Assembly (NCBI GenBank): GCA_000333855.2
Contig: CM007320.1
Coordinates: 2,033,369 to 2,071,329, forward strand
Source: Endotrypanum monterogeii
Taxonomy: Eukaryota; Euglenozoa; Kinetoplastea; Trypanosomatida; Trypanosomatidae
Reading direction: 5' to 3'
DNA: 37,961 nucleotides
In this document: piece by piece, positions 18,171 through 27,272 of the stretch
How positions within the stretch are numbered: the stretch's first letter is position 1
How the letters are laid out: the number at the start of each line of letters is the position of its first letter
Translations under genes and position numbers: made by a program
The notes under the pieces: model-generated
The model's database searches: none
Seen by the model: the letters and a program-made list of their open reading frames with translations, nothing else
Told to the model about the DNA's origin: nothing

Positions 18171-19754
18171 TCACCGGAAACGTACTGTGCGGGCCAACGG
18201 AGAGGCTGCAGGCGCCTTGAGCAGTCCACGGCGACTCTCCATACGCGCTTTACGAGCTTCGTCCAGCATACGAATGGCATTCTCAGACGCGGCTGTACCG
18301 CTAAGCCCGTAGGCGGCGAGCCCACCATTTGTGTAGGCTACGCTTCCTTCATTCGATAACGAAGGAGCAACGCACTGGGCGCGTAACCAGCGGTGTGGGG
18401 AGGTGCGGCCGCTTGTCGTGTCTGCCACCCGATAGCCGTCGAAGCGGTTACGCATACAGTCCCGCCCGACGTCTGTCCGGAGTACCCATTCTAGACGGTA
18501 GACATACTCAGAAATGCGCTCGAAGATCAACTCAGACATCAGCAAACGTGCCGCGCGCGCAGCCAACGTGCTCAGGTAGCTGTTTCGTTTGTAATTCTGA
18601 AACACCACTGGCGGAGGGCTCGCGTCCTCTGGGGCCAGAGCCCAGCGCAGGGAGCCAAGGATGGCACGGGGAACGGCGGCGCTCAGTGACTGCATCGCCA
18701 TGGATCGATCAGTCAATGGGGCTGCATCGCTGGCGCCGCTCTCCCCACCCGCAGCAGGAGCCTCCTCACCGCTGGTGCCACAGGTAGAGTCATCGTCTGC
18801 TGCACGGTCGTCCAACACCTCTACCGATGACATCACAGACATCAACTCGGGCTTCATTCCTCGGTGCTGCAACAAGGTGACAGGCACGAGCCGCTCCATC
18901 CCACAGGTTTCGTACGCCATTGCCAGCCCATAAGTGCTTGTTACCAACTGCAGGAGCGCCGAGATTCCACGCACCTCCCCGTCTGGGAAAATGCGCGTCA
19001 ACACCGGTAGTACCTCGCTCTGCAAGAGGAGGTGCCCTTGGAATACCGCTGGAGGGAATAGGTCTGGTGTGAGACACAACATCCCGCAGTCTTTCAGGTA
19101 CGTGAGAAGCAAATACAGCTCCTCCCGTCGTGCGTACGGATCACCGCGATCGAACGCGTCGTAAAAGATGCCGAGTGGGTGATCAGGACCTGGCACGTAG
19201 AGTCCCTCCTTTAACAGGCGCTGCACTGTCGGCGAAGGTGTGCGCGGCTGCCCGCGCGGGCGCTTCGTGTAGTGGCTGCGAAATAGTTCGATGTTTTCCC
19301 ACACCATTTCATATTCCCAGGGACCTCTGCCACGCCTTATGGAATTGAGAATCATTTCGAGACACATGTGCTCGCGCTTGCCGATGTGGTTGTGCCAACT
19401 GTTGATGGGCTCTGAGCACAGCCCGCACCAGTGCGGCACTGTCTCCCAGCCCGACTTTCCAGTCAGCGGGGAACTAGTGGCCAAAATTGAGTTCGCAGAA
19501 AAGCTAGATACATCATGCTTCGGGGACGAAAACAGCCCCGACGAACGAGGAGTAGAGTTAGCCCTTGAGCTCGGCACTACTGTAGTCAGTGAGCGTGAGA
19601 CACCCAAGAGTTTGATCATGGAGACCTTCCTTCTCGGCCAGTACAACATAGGCTGTCGTGGACTATCGTAAAGCCCTCTACCCAGTGACTGGGAACCGGT
19701 GACCGCATCCCAAGAAACCCTGTGCCTCCGCGCAGCCCCCGCGCATACCATCAT
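18171..19754 (-). CDS. Putative mitochondrial C2H2-like zinc-finger protein
   Basis: The frame encodes 527 residues from the ATG at 19754. Inside it, ATGs at 19649 (residue 36) and 19619 (residue 46) are alternatives. The segment from residue 46, MIKLLGVSRSLTTVVPSSR, looks like a mitochondrial presequence, so the shorter 482-residue form is possible. A metal-binding pattern follows at residues 110-129: C110-x2-C113, then H121, H123 and H129 in the context INSWHNHIGKREH, resembling U1/matrin-type fingers that bind RNA. Downstream is a mostly helical region of about 400 residues with an acidic Ala/Gly-rich insertion (about 325-355). I do not recognise a named family. A role in mitochondrial RNA metabolism or the mitoribosome is inference only. 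The gene lies inside the inverted-repeat-bracketed segment. Confidence 0.85.
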   Translation of the reverse strand: MMVCAGAARRHRVSWDAVTGSQSLGRGLYDSPRQPMLYWPRRKVSMIKLLGVSRSLTTVVPSSRANSTPRSSGLFSSPKHDVSSFSANSILATSSPLTGKSGWETVPHWCGLCSEPINSWHNHIGKREHMCLEMILNSIRRGRGPWEYEMVWENIELFRSHYTKRPRGQPRTPSPTVQRLLKEGLYVPGPDHPLGIFYDAFDRGDPYARREELYLLLTYLKDCGMLCLTPDLFPPAVFQGHLLLQSEVLPVLTRIFPDGEVRGISALLQLVTSTYGLAMAYETCGMERLVPVTLLQHRGMKPELMSVMSSVEVLDDRAADDDSTCGTSGEEAPAAGGESGASDAAPLTDRSMAMQSLSAAVPRAILGSLRWALAPEDASPPPVVFQNYKRNSYLSTLAARAARLLMSELIFERISEYVYRLEWVLRTDVGRDCMRNRFDGYRVADTTSGRTSPHRWLRAQCVAPSLSNEGSVAYTNGGLAAYGLSGTAASENAIRMLDEARKARMESRRGLLKAPAASPLARTVRFR

Positions 19755-19820
19755 GATTCGAGAGGAAGTTGCTATCCGCTCTTCGTTCAGCTTCGTTTAC
19801 ATAACGATGCGCAGCGAGTT

Positions 19821-19847
19821 CGTGCGTGCGTGCGTGCGTGCGTGCGT
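19821..19847. repeat. (CGTG)n tetranucleotide repeat
   Basis: About six CGTG units between the pyrimidine tract and the start codon of the zinc-finger gene, so probably at the splice region or in the short 5' untranslated region. Confidence 0.9.
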
Positions 19848-20509
19848 TGTGGTTGTGAGGCGAAGGGAGAGAGTGAGTAGTGAACAAGAATACATCGACC
19901 AGCATAAAGGAGAGAGAGCGTAGAGAGGATGAGTGGTATAGGAACATCTACCATGTCGGCTGTACAAACAACCAGAAGGAACTTGACGAGAAGAGCATGT
20001 TCAGGACATAGAGTGACACTGATAATCCGCTGAGAAGCTGTCGTCAGAAGAACAGCTTCGCACGAAAAACATCAGGCGTCCGTAAGAACCAGGAAAAAAA
20101 GGCAAGGCTGCGTCGCAAGGTCAGTCTTCACTCATAACTTGCACCCGCTGTATGGCTGACATCATCGAAATCAGTCATTGGAGGTCAGTCCCTTTTTTTT
20201 TTTACCTCTCTGACTGTGCTGACCTCACATGTTGCATCAAAGAAAGTGAGTTTGGGTATGATAATGCACACCTGTAGGGCACCTTATACCGTCTGTTTGG
20301 TATAACTCACAGAGCGCAGGTCGAGGATACCTGTGCACACAGGGGGGAGAAAAGATATAAAAAAACATTCTACGACTGAGTCATTCGACCCGCCACTCCC
20401 TTACTTTGTTTGTGATGATGTGCACTTCCTCAAACGAGTGGAGAACCAACGCAGAGAACGAATACCCAGAGAGACGTGAATCAGAATGCATAACATAAAC
20501 ACATACGTA

Positions 20510-20540
20510 TATATATATTTATATATATATATATATATAT
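20510..20540. repeat. (TA)n-rich microsatellite
   Basis: An interrupted TA run (with one TTT interruption) in the spacer between inverted repeat copy 2 and the zinc-finger gene. Confidence 0.9.
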
Positions 20541-21246
20541 GGAGGGTGGAATCCCCACACTTCTCTTTGTACTTCACCCCCTTTTTTTTCCTTTTCATTC
20601 TTCTTTCGCTTGCTCTAATGCATCATCCTACTTCACCCCTCCCCTGCCTCGCCTCCTCTTTGACTTTAGACTGAATAAGTCCCCAACGCTCACACAAATA
20701 CACTACTACACAAAACTCTGCGCAAAAACAATCTGAGGGCAGAAATAGTTTCGGGAAATATCGCCCTTCTACATCCACCGACAACAAATTTGTAAAAAAA
20801 AAACCTTTGTACATTTACCGAAATCTAACTAACTTCAGCTGCACATTGATGTGTATGAATACATAAGGTACACCACGATCTCCTTCGTCATTGAGAGCAA
20901 ACAATTAAAAAAACGAAACAAAGAAATTTTTTTGGACAGGGGTAGGCACCGGGCACCTTAACTCCCCGTGTTGACGAGATTAACCATTAACACCCACCCC
21001 AACTGTGGGGAAGAGACTTGCCCATATACACAACATGCCTTCCATGTTAGAAGCTTCCCTCTGATAGCCTCCGTTAGTCAAAAGAAAAACTCGCAATAGG
21101 GCATAAGCAAATTATGAAAAAAAAAAAAGACGTGTGAGAGCACAAAAAATAATTACAAAACCCAAAAATACTTCCATCTCTACAAGCAACTTTGAAAACA
21201 AACAACCAAAAAGAGGACACAGTATCTTTCTACGAAACGCACGCAG

Positions 21247-22220
21247 GCGAACCGGCAAGCGTATAAACACACCTTTGCTCGCCCCTTCCCCCCCCCCACC
21301 CATCATCGCCCCAGCCGCCGAAGCGCGCCATGCACCGCGTGGGCCACCCCCACCCCCCGCGGACAGCGCGCGCGAGGAGCGGCGGGTCGATGGTGCTTCG
21401 CGGGCTGGTGGGCGGAGCTCCTGGCGCATGGCCGCGATGCCGGCGCACGTGGTCGCACGGCATCTTCCAGGGCACACGCGGGCCACGCACGCGAGTATGA
21501 GGTGCGTTCGCCCGGTTAGCGCATCATAGGCAAAGCAGTGTCGTGACCGTCTCACCTTCGTTCCTGGACACGGTGAGGAAGGGTACCCCACCCCCCATGA
21601 GACACGGGTCGTGCGTCTTGCATGTACGGGGATGCCATCCCCCGCTCCCCGTACTCGCGCACGCGCCGTGGCGCAGCAAACGAAGGCAGCCCAATGCCTT
21701 GCAGGCACGTGGCATGATGAAACATCTGTGTGCGCAGAACGCAGTGCTGCATCGAGGATGTCGCCACGGCGTCGGGCAGAGCCCTTGCCACCTGGCTTTG
21801 AGGGTAAGGGTGAGGGTGAGGAGGAGAAAGAACTAGGGAGAACATAGGTGCAGCGCAGCAACTGTAGTCGAGAAGAAAAACAGTGGGCGGGTGCAAAACA
21901 GTCTTTGGTGAGGCGGTCGCAGAAAGTGCTCTGCGGTGGTCGAAGCCGCACCAGAACCTCAAACGTTCTGAGCCCAGTGCGAGATGGAGTCTGCCTCCTG
22001 AGACCCCCAGAAAAAATATATACTCAGCTACAGCTGAGAGCAAGACTACATCCTCATCGCGGTCCGCCCACCCGTCCGCATCTCAAACAAACAAACCAGT
22101 ATACACACATACGCAGAGAAAGACTGTGGATTACTGAGACCCTGATAGCACACGGGGTAGACAGGAGAAGGGGATCACAGAGGGGAGGAGGGCAACGCCC
22201 TCAAGTAGATACTGGAAAGA
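21247..22220 (+). repeat. Inverted repeat copy 2 (retroposon-like)
   Basis: This segment is about 99.4 percent identical to the reverse complement of 15736-16711: five substitutions, at about 21613, 21634, 21656, 22014 and 22097, plus one C-run length change near 21288-21297. Homology begins at 21247 and ends in an A-rich tract at 22217-22230. It lies about 800 bases behind the stop codon of the nucleotide-sugar transporter, which reads the opposite way. Near identity implies recent duplication or continuing gene conversion. Frames inside it (21951-21112 minus, 21848-22420 plus) mirror those in copy 1 and are not supported as genes. Confidence 0.92.
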
Positions 22221-23028
22221 AAAAAAAAAGAATCGTCGCAACTAAAAGACAAAAGCATTCTAATAATCAGGGGAAGAAAGGCTGTGGGTCAGCGAATGGA
22301 CGCAGGGCAGCGTGCAGCGAGTCATCCTTTTCGTCGGCTAGGGAGGAGAACAAAGAAAACATTTTAGTGAAAAAAATGACAGCAGATGAGGGTTGTTATA
22401 AGGAAAAGAAAAGAGAGTAAGGTAGGGTAGGGTAAACAAAAAAAAAAGGCAATAGAAAACAAAAAATATGCAAACGTATGGGGAAAACAAAAGATCGAAC
22501 TAGCTATCAAAACCAAGTCGAAACTGAGACAATCGAAGCAAAACAAAAAATGGCGCGCCATAGACCCTGCAGCTGTTGGTACATTTATGCGCACTAGATG
22601 TGTCTGTGCCGCTCCGTCTGCCTCATTATTCTTTCGTTATTCACTTTTTTTTTTTGTAAACATCAAGTTAACATAACACCGTGAATATATTGATGGTTTT
22701 TCGTCCCCTGGAATCGTTTTGGGGAAGGGGAGAATCCATCCTCAAGAAAAACAGTTCAATGGAATGGACTTTGGAAACAAACACCGAACTCATACGTAAC
22801 AAGAGACGGTATTCAATGCGAAGAAGACATCTATCCGTACACGCACGCACTTACTATGTGAACATATATAATGGCAAATAATAATAAAAACAAAATCAAT
22901 CATCAAGACACGCTTTCATGCATATGGAGAGGCATGTGGACGCCTCAGATCCCTCGCTGACATCATCAATGCCACGGGAAACAGCAATTAAAAGGGTACA
23001 GCTTGACGAGTAAGTGACTAGACTGACT
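22221..23028. other. Proximal 3' region of the nucleotide-sugar transporter
   Basis: A-rich, purine-biased spacer with no gene seen. It includes a short GGTAG-type repeat at 22421-22435 and A runs near 22439-22448. It is the probable 3' untranslated region of the transporter ending at 23029. Confidence 0.6.
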
Positions 23029-24393
23029 TCACTTCATCAGGCTGTAGACCATGATGGAACCAATTACCAGAAAAGATCCCAAGACAAACGACCCGTTCAC
23101 TGGAGTCTGAAAAAGATAAACGGACGCGGTGCCACTCAGCACAATGGCCACCCCTGTCGAGAAAGACTTCACTATGTTGTCGCAGTATCGCATCACCAGT
23201 GCAACTAGCATTCCCCCAATCGCTTGCAAGAGCACTAGGAACCACACCAATCTGGTGAAACCCTCAAAGAAGCCGCATCTGAACGCCTTCAGCCTGGTAC
23301 TTAGGGTGCCCCCCTCCCCATCCGAGGAGAAGATCTTTGACAAAAAGACAAGGATGAAGTAAACGATCGAGAAGAAGGCGAGTTGTGTGTTGCGTGCTGA
23401 CAGGCTGAAGTGGTTGCCACGCTTCTTTAGCACAAACTCCATAAAAACACCTGAGAAGGCGCTCAAAAACCCCCCGGCCAGCGCATCCAGTGAGCCCTCC
23501 ATAGACCACGTAGTTGAGGATTTGTCTGCAGTCATAGCCTCATTCATTATATCTCGTACAGCCTCATCAGTCTCAGTACCTACCATCTTCACTCGTGTCT
23601 TCTGGGCACCCAGCTGCGCCAGAGTGATACCGAACATCAGTGCAATAAGTGCTCCCCACCGGATGACGGAGAGACGCAGGTCGAGCACAGCCCTCATCAT
23701 AAACGCTAAGAATATAATGCGGACCTGGTACAGCACCTGGAAGAGTGTTGGGTCCAACAGCTTTAGGGCATAAATAAGCAGTAGTCCCTGAATAGAGTAG
23801 ACAATGGCTGGCACAACCATGAGCAGCGTCTCCTTGTACTTCTGGTCCAGCCCAATTGCATGGCGCATTCGGGTCAAAAATACACATAAAAAGCATTTCC
23901 ACGAAAACAAAGTCTGAGTTTTCTTTTGAATGCTAGAGACGTTGATACGCGCGCCCTCTGTATTGTGCTTGAGCGCGTCCGAATCACCGTACATGTCATC
24001 CGAGACGTCGCTGGCGTCTCTGGAAACCAAAAAAATCTGCGGCGGATCGAGACGGTCTGTTTGGGAACTGCTCTCTGAGATTGTGACTGCAGCCAGAGCC
24101 GATTTCCCCCCCATTGCCCGCACCTCTTCAATTGCACACCAGACAAGAGATAAAATGAGCTTGACAAGTTCTGTCATCGCCAGAAAATGTGAGGCACTGA
24201 AGGCGACTGCATGCGGACTTTGCTCGTCTGGCTCCTGGTCGTCCGTAGCGAGAAAAGCAGCATCCACGGATTGCTGTGAGTAGCTTAGCAAGACGAGATA
24301 TGCACTATTTTGTACCGCCAGAAGCACCAGCGCTATTACATTGACATTAAGTGCGGAAATCCGGAACCTTGTCATCCTGGCAACAAATTCCAT
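23029..24393 (-). CDS. Nucleotide-sugar transporter, SLC35A family (UDP-Gal/UDP-GlcNAc type)
   Basis: The protein has 454 residues from the ATG at 24393. It is predicted to exchange a UDP-sugar for UMP across the Golgi membrane, feeding glycoconjugate synthesis. About ten hydrophobic segments are visible. The first carries VLLAVQNSAYLVLLSYS, like the VVQNA motif of UDP-galactose/CMP-sialic-acid transporters. Later come LFQVLYQVRIIFLAFMMR, GGFLSAFSGVFMEFVLKK, RNTQLAFFS and YCDNIVKSFSTGVAIVLSG, matching conserved family blocks. A cytosolic acidic/Ser-rich insertion follows the second membrane segment (about residues 100-165). The frame extends upstream to 24567, but that extension lies before the splice acceptor at 24464 and is not expected in mature mRNA. 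An ATG at 24375 is an alternative start. In Leishmania this family includes LPG5A and LPG5B; I cannot say which, if either, this is. Confidence 0.92.
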   Translation of the reverse strand: MEFVARMTRFRISALNVNVIALVLLAVQNSAYLVLLSYSQQSVDAAFLATDDQEPDEQSPHAVAFSASHFLAMTELVKLILSLVWCAIEEVRAMGGKSALAAVTISESSSQTDRLDPPQIFLVSRDASDVSDDMYGDSDALKHNTEGARINVSSIQKKTQTLFSWKCFLCVFLTRMRHAIGLDQKYKETLLMVVPAIVYSIQGLLLIYALKLLDPTLFQVLYQVRIIFLAFMMRAVLDLRLSVIRWGALIALMFGITLAQLGAQKTRVKMVGTETDEAVRDIMNEAMTADKSSTTWSMEGSLDALAGGFLSAFSGVFMEFVLKKRGNHFSLSARNTQLAFFSIVYFILVFLSKIFSSDGEGGTLSTRLKAFRCGFFEGFTRLVWFLVLLQAIGGMLVALVMRYCDNIVKSFSTGVAIVLSGTASVYLFQTPVNGSFVLGSFLVIGSIMVYSLMK

Positions 24394-24463
24394 CCTGATA
24401 CGACCGCGTTCGTGGCCTTGACTACTCGAGATGAGAGTGCGGAGCAGATTATACTCAAAGATT

Positions 24464-24500
24464 CTGCCACGAGAGGGACAAAAGAAAAAAAAATTAAGGA
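24464..24500 (-). promoter_or_regulatory. Trans-splice acceptor for the nucleotide-sugar transporter
   Basis: On the minus strand a T-rich pyrimidine tract (24500 down to 24471) is followed by GTGGCAG, with AG at 24465-24464. The first ATG after it is at 24393, leaving a 5' untranslated region of about 70 bases. This decides against the longer frame beginning at 24567. Confidence 0.7.
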
Positions 24501-24970
24501 AGCAATAAGAAGTCGTGAATCCGGAGAGGGAGAGGAAGGGTGGATAGTGGAAGAGAGTAGTTGTCATTTTTACGTGAGATAGGCAGGTAACCTACCTCCC
24601 TCTGCTCATGGATGGCGAGGCAGAGGTCCATTGCGTACAAACCAGACATGTTCATCTCCACTGAAACGTACAGCGGTGATATGGGACACGTCATGAGCCC
24701 CCGTCGCACCCCTTACACATCTCCAAACACCAGGAAGGCACAGGAAGTGAAAGGAACAAACACGGCGAAGGCGCCCCAGAAACAACCCCCCCCTTTTTTT
24801 AGTCGTGATAACGGGGTAAGTGTGTGCGTGTAGGGGGGAGGAGGGGGACACAGGAAAGGTTTTGAAAAAAACAATTGCTACAAGTATATACGAAAGTCGA
24901 GGGTATCTCACAAAATATTACACCTACTCAGGTGACGATATCTTTTTCATTGTCAATTCTTGTTTCTCAT

Positions 24971-25013
24971 TATATATATATATATATATATATATATTTA
25001 CATATATATTGTC
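24971..25013. repeat. (TA)n microsatellite
   Basis: A TA run of about 27 bases followed by a second short TA block, in the spacer between the transporter and the serine-rich gene. Confidence 0.9.
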
Positions 25014-26315
25014 CCTTTTCATTTACGAGTGACACACACGCACACACACAACTCAGTAGTCAAAAAAAAAAAAAAAGAGATGGAAAAAGGAAACAATAAA
25101 CAAGCAGAAACAAACAGTTCAGTGCCATGCGCTGTGCAATTTCTTTCTCTACAATCGCCAACTGTACTCCTGAACAGTTTTTTTCACCTTAATAAGCACC
25201 ATGAAAAATACACACAACTACAAAGAAAAAAAGGGTACACGGTCTTTCTGCGACACACACGCGCATAGAAAACCAAATGCGTCCCTGCCCCCCCCCCTCC
25301 CTTCTAGAAGCAGATTAGGGACATGCACTCGCATACTCGAGGCGTGGGAACAGATTTATGGACACTTGACGGGAAAAGGAGACGCAGCGACAGTCAAAAC
25401 AGAGCAATCAGAACGCCGTAATAGAGAGATCATGGCGTACGACGAGGTGCCTCTTGAAGAGAATCGCTCTCTTTTTGTGCATTGCAGCGATGCACCGTGC
25501 TAGAGGGGGGAGAGTTCTCCTTCCAGGTATAAATCTTGCGTAGCAGCGATGTTCGAAGAGGAGGGTATAAATGATATCAATGTAATGCCTAACCACTTCC
25601 ACTCTTTTTGCCCCCCCCCCACCCATACAGACAGAGGGGCCGCGGAAAGAAAGAGTGTGGGTGACTCTGTATGAGTACACGCCCTTCACACACACACACA
25701 TTCAAAAAAAAAAGAAAAAAAAACAGTCTCGTAACAGAGAGGGAAAAGAAAACATGGAAGAAGGATGGGGGAAAAAAAAAAGAGAGGCTTGAAAAGATAG
25801 AAGCAGACGACAATACGAGAAACTCGACGGCTGAATCCATAAAATCCTCCACACACAGACACACATACGCTCGTGATTTGCAGGGCCTTCCAGGTAGAGC
25901 CTACACATATCCCCAGCACCTCGGCTGCAAATACTTGTAAATAAACTGCACACGTCAAGAGAACTGTGCCTGGTAGTGTAAGGTACGTGCAGGAGTCCTG
26001 GAGACGCACCTTGAAGCAATCGAGGAAAAAAAGATGTTACACACTCTAGGACATATACACACACAATAACAAAAAAAACGGACAAGAAAAAAAAGTGCAA
26101 CACTTACAGAAGTAGAAAGACTAACCTCACACACGCATGTAAAAACTAGAAAAAAAAAGACATTATGAAATGAAGGTGTGTATCCACCCTTCCGAGAAAA
26201 AAAAAGAGTAGTCTCTCTTCGCGGGATAAAATATTTAAAAAATTGTAAAGTGGGGAAAAAAAGGTCGATAGGCGCACCCGCACGCAAGAAAAATCGTGCG
26301 GCCCGCGGGAAAAGA

Positions 26316-26318
<3 letters not shown>

Positions 26319-26346
<28 letters not shown>
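26319..26346. repeat. (TA)n microsatellite
   Basis: About 14 TA units in the probable 3' untranslated region of the serine-rich protein gene. Confidence 0.95.
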
Positions 26347-26349
<3 letters not shown>

Positions 26350-27170
26350 GTGGGGGGGACAACCTTTTACTTGATGAACAAGAGGCTCGTTGAGGTGCGG
26401 CAAAAGAGTGTACTTAGCTTGGAGGGATGCGGTAGGGATGAACCTTTTTTTTAAAGCAAAAATAAGAGTTTCAATATAAAACAATAGCAGCCACTACTCT
26501 TGCATCCCCCTCATTCCTGACGCCCCCCCCCATACACATACACGCGCAGGACACTTGTCTCCGTATCTCCCACTTGGAGAAAACATCCGTCTCAACGTCC
26601 CCCACGCCTCGCGTCAACACAGGATATATATATATATATATTTTTTTTTTCCTTCTCCTTCACAAAAGGGGAAACAGTGGGGAAAGGAAGGTGGAGTGGA
26701 GGGGCCAATCGTTTCCAATTGGTGATCCCTTCACGCGTCAATTTTTTTTGTTTGAGAAAATTAAAAAAAGAAGGTTACCTCACCTCCTCCTCACCCTCTA
26801 GGACCATTTCCGAAGAAAACCGCAATGGGGAATGAGGTACAGAGACGAGAGAACGGGTGACACTGGCGAGTGTGGCTAAGACGCCTGCAACCGCATGCCC
26901 ACCACTTCATCACACAATGAACAGAAGGATGTCCAAGAGGAATTACTGGCATGGAACAAGAGAAGGGGATGTGGAGCTGCAGCGAACGGGTAGGATGGGG
27001 GATGGGGGAGGTTCCAAATTAAATCGATATACACAAAAAACCGGCGAGCTCGAGTGAAACAAGATGCCAGACTCCAACAACAACCCATAATAATAATACT
27101 AATACTACTAATACAACAAGGAGCGAGGTAGTGTGTGTGTGTGTTGTACTGCACCAAAGAGTGTGAGGTG

Positions 27171-27190
27171 AACAACAACAACAACAACAA
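27171..27190. repeat. (AAC)n trinucleotide repeat
   Basis: Six to seven AAC units about 80 bases beyond the stop codon of the serine-rich gene. Confidence 0.9.
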
Positions 27191-27272
27191 AATTCTTTGT
27201 ATTTCCTTTTGATAGGGGTAGGGAGGAGGAGGGGAGGGAAAAAAAGAGGGGAGAGAAAAAAAGAGGTCCACG

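Larger units (their letters stand above)
19755..21246. other. Gene-free region upstream of the zinc-finger gene
   Basis: No protein-coding gene seen. A (CGTG)n tract lies at 19821-19847. Pyrimidine-rich minus-strand sequence at 19861-19935, with the first following AG at about 19792-19791, is the likely splice region for the gene starting at 19754. A long (TA)n stretch lies at 20510-20540. The part nearer 21246 is the distal 3' untranslated or spacer DNA of the nucleotide-sugar transporter unit. Confidence 0.55.
24501..27272. other. Gene-free region, 2.8 kb
   Basis: No convincing gene on either strand; all frames are short and built from homopolymers or TA/CA repeats. Most of it is probably the 3' untranslated region of the gene ending at 27273. 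Microsatellites include (TA)n near 24971-25013, 26319-26346 and 26623-26642, and (AAC)n at 27171-27190. Many A runs of 8-14 bases occur on the plus strand, which are T runs in the leftward transcripts. Confidence 0.55.

Noticed and set aside
20410..20500. C/D-box snoRNA candidate (GTGATGATG at about 20412)
   Set aside because: No CTGA D box at the expected 60-90 base distance and no terminal stem were seen.
21848..22420. 190-residue open frame spanning copy 2 and its flank
   Set aside because: The copy 1 counterpart stops at 136 residues and diverges at the repeat boundary; the tail is Lys-rich A-tract translation. No domain is visible.
22900..22970. Minus-strand C/D-box snoRNA candidate (TTGATGATG near 22963)
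   Set aside because: A CTGA occurs only about 20 bases downstream and a second D box is lacking, so the geometry does not fit.
22940..22970. Shared GCTGACATCATC word at about 20155 and 22958 as a possible paired regulatory element
   Set aside because: Only 12 bases match and the flanks are unrelated, so chance is an adequate explanation.
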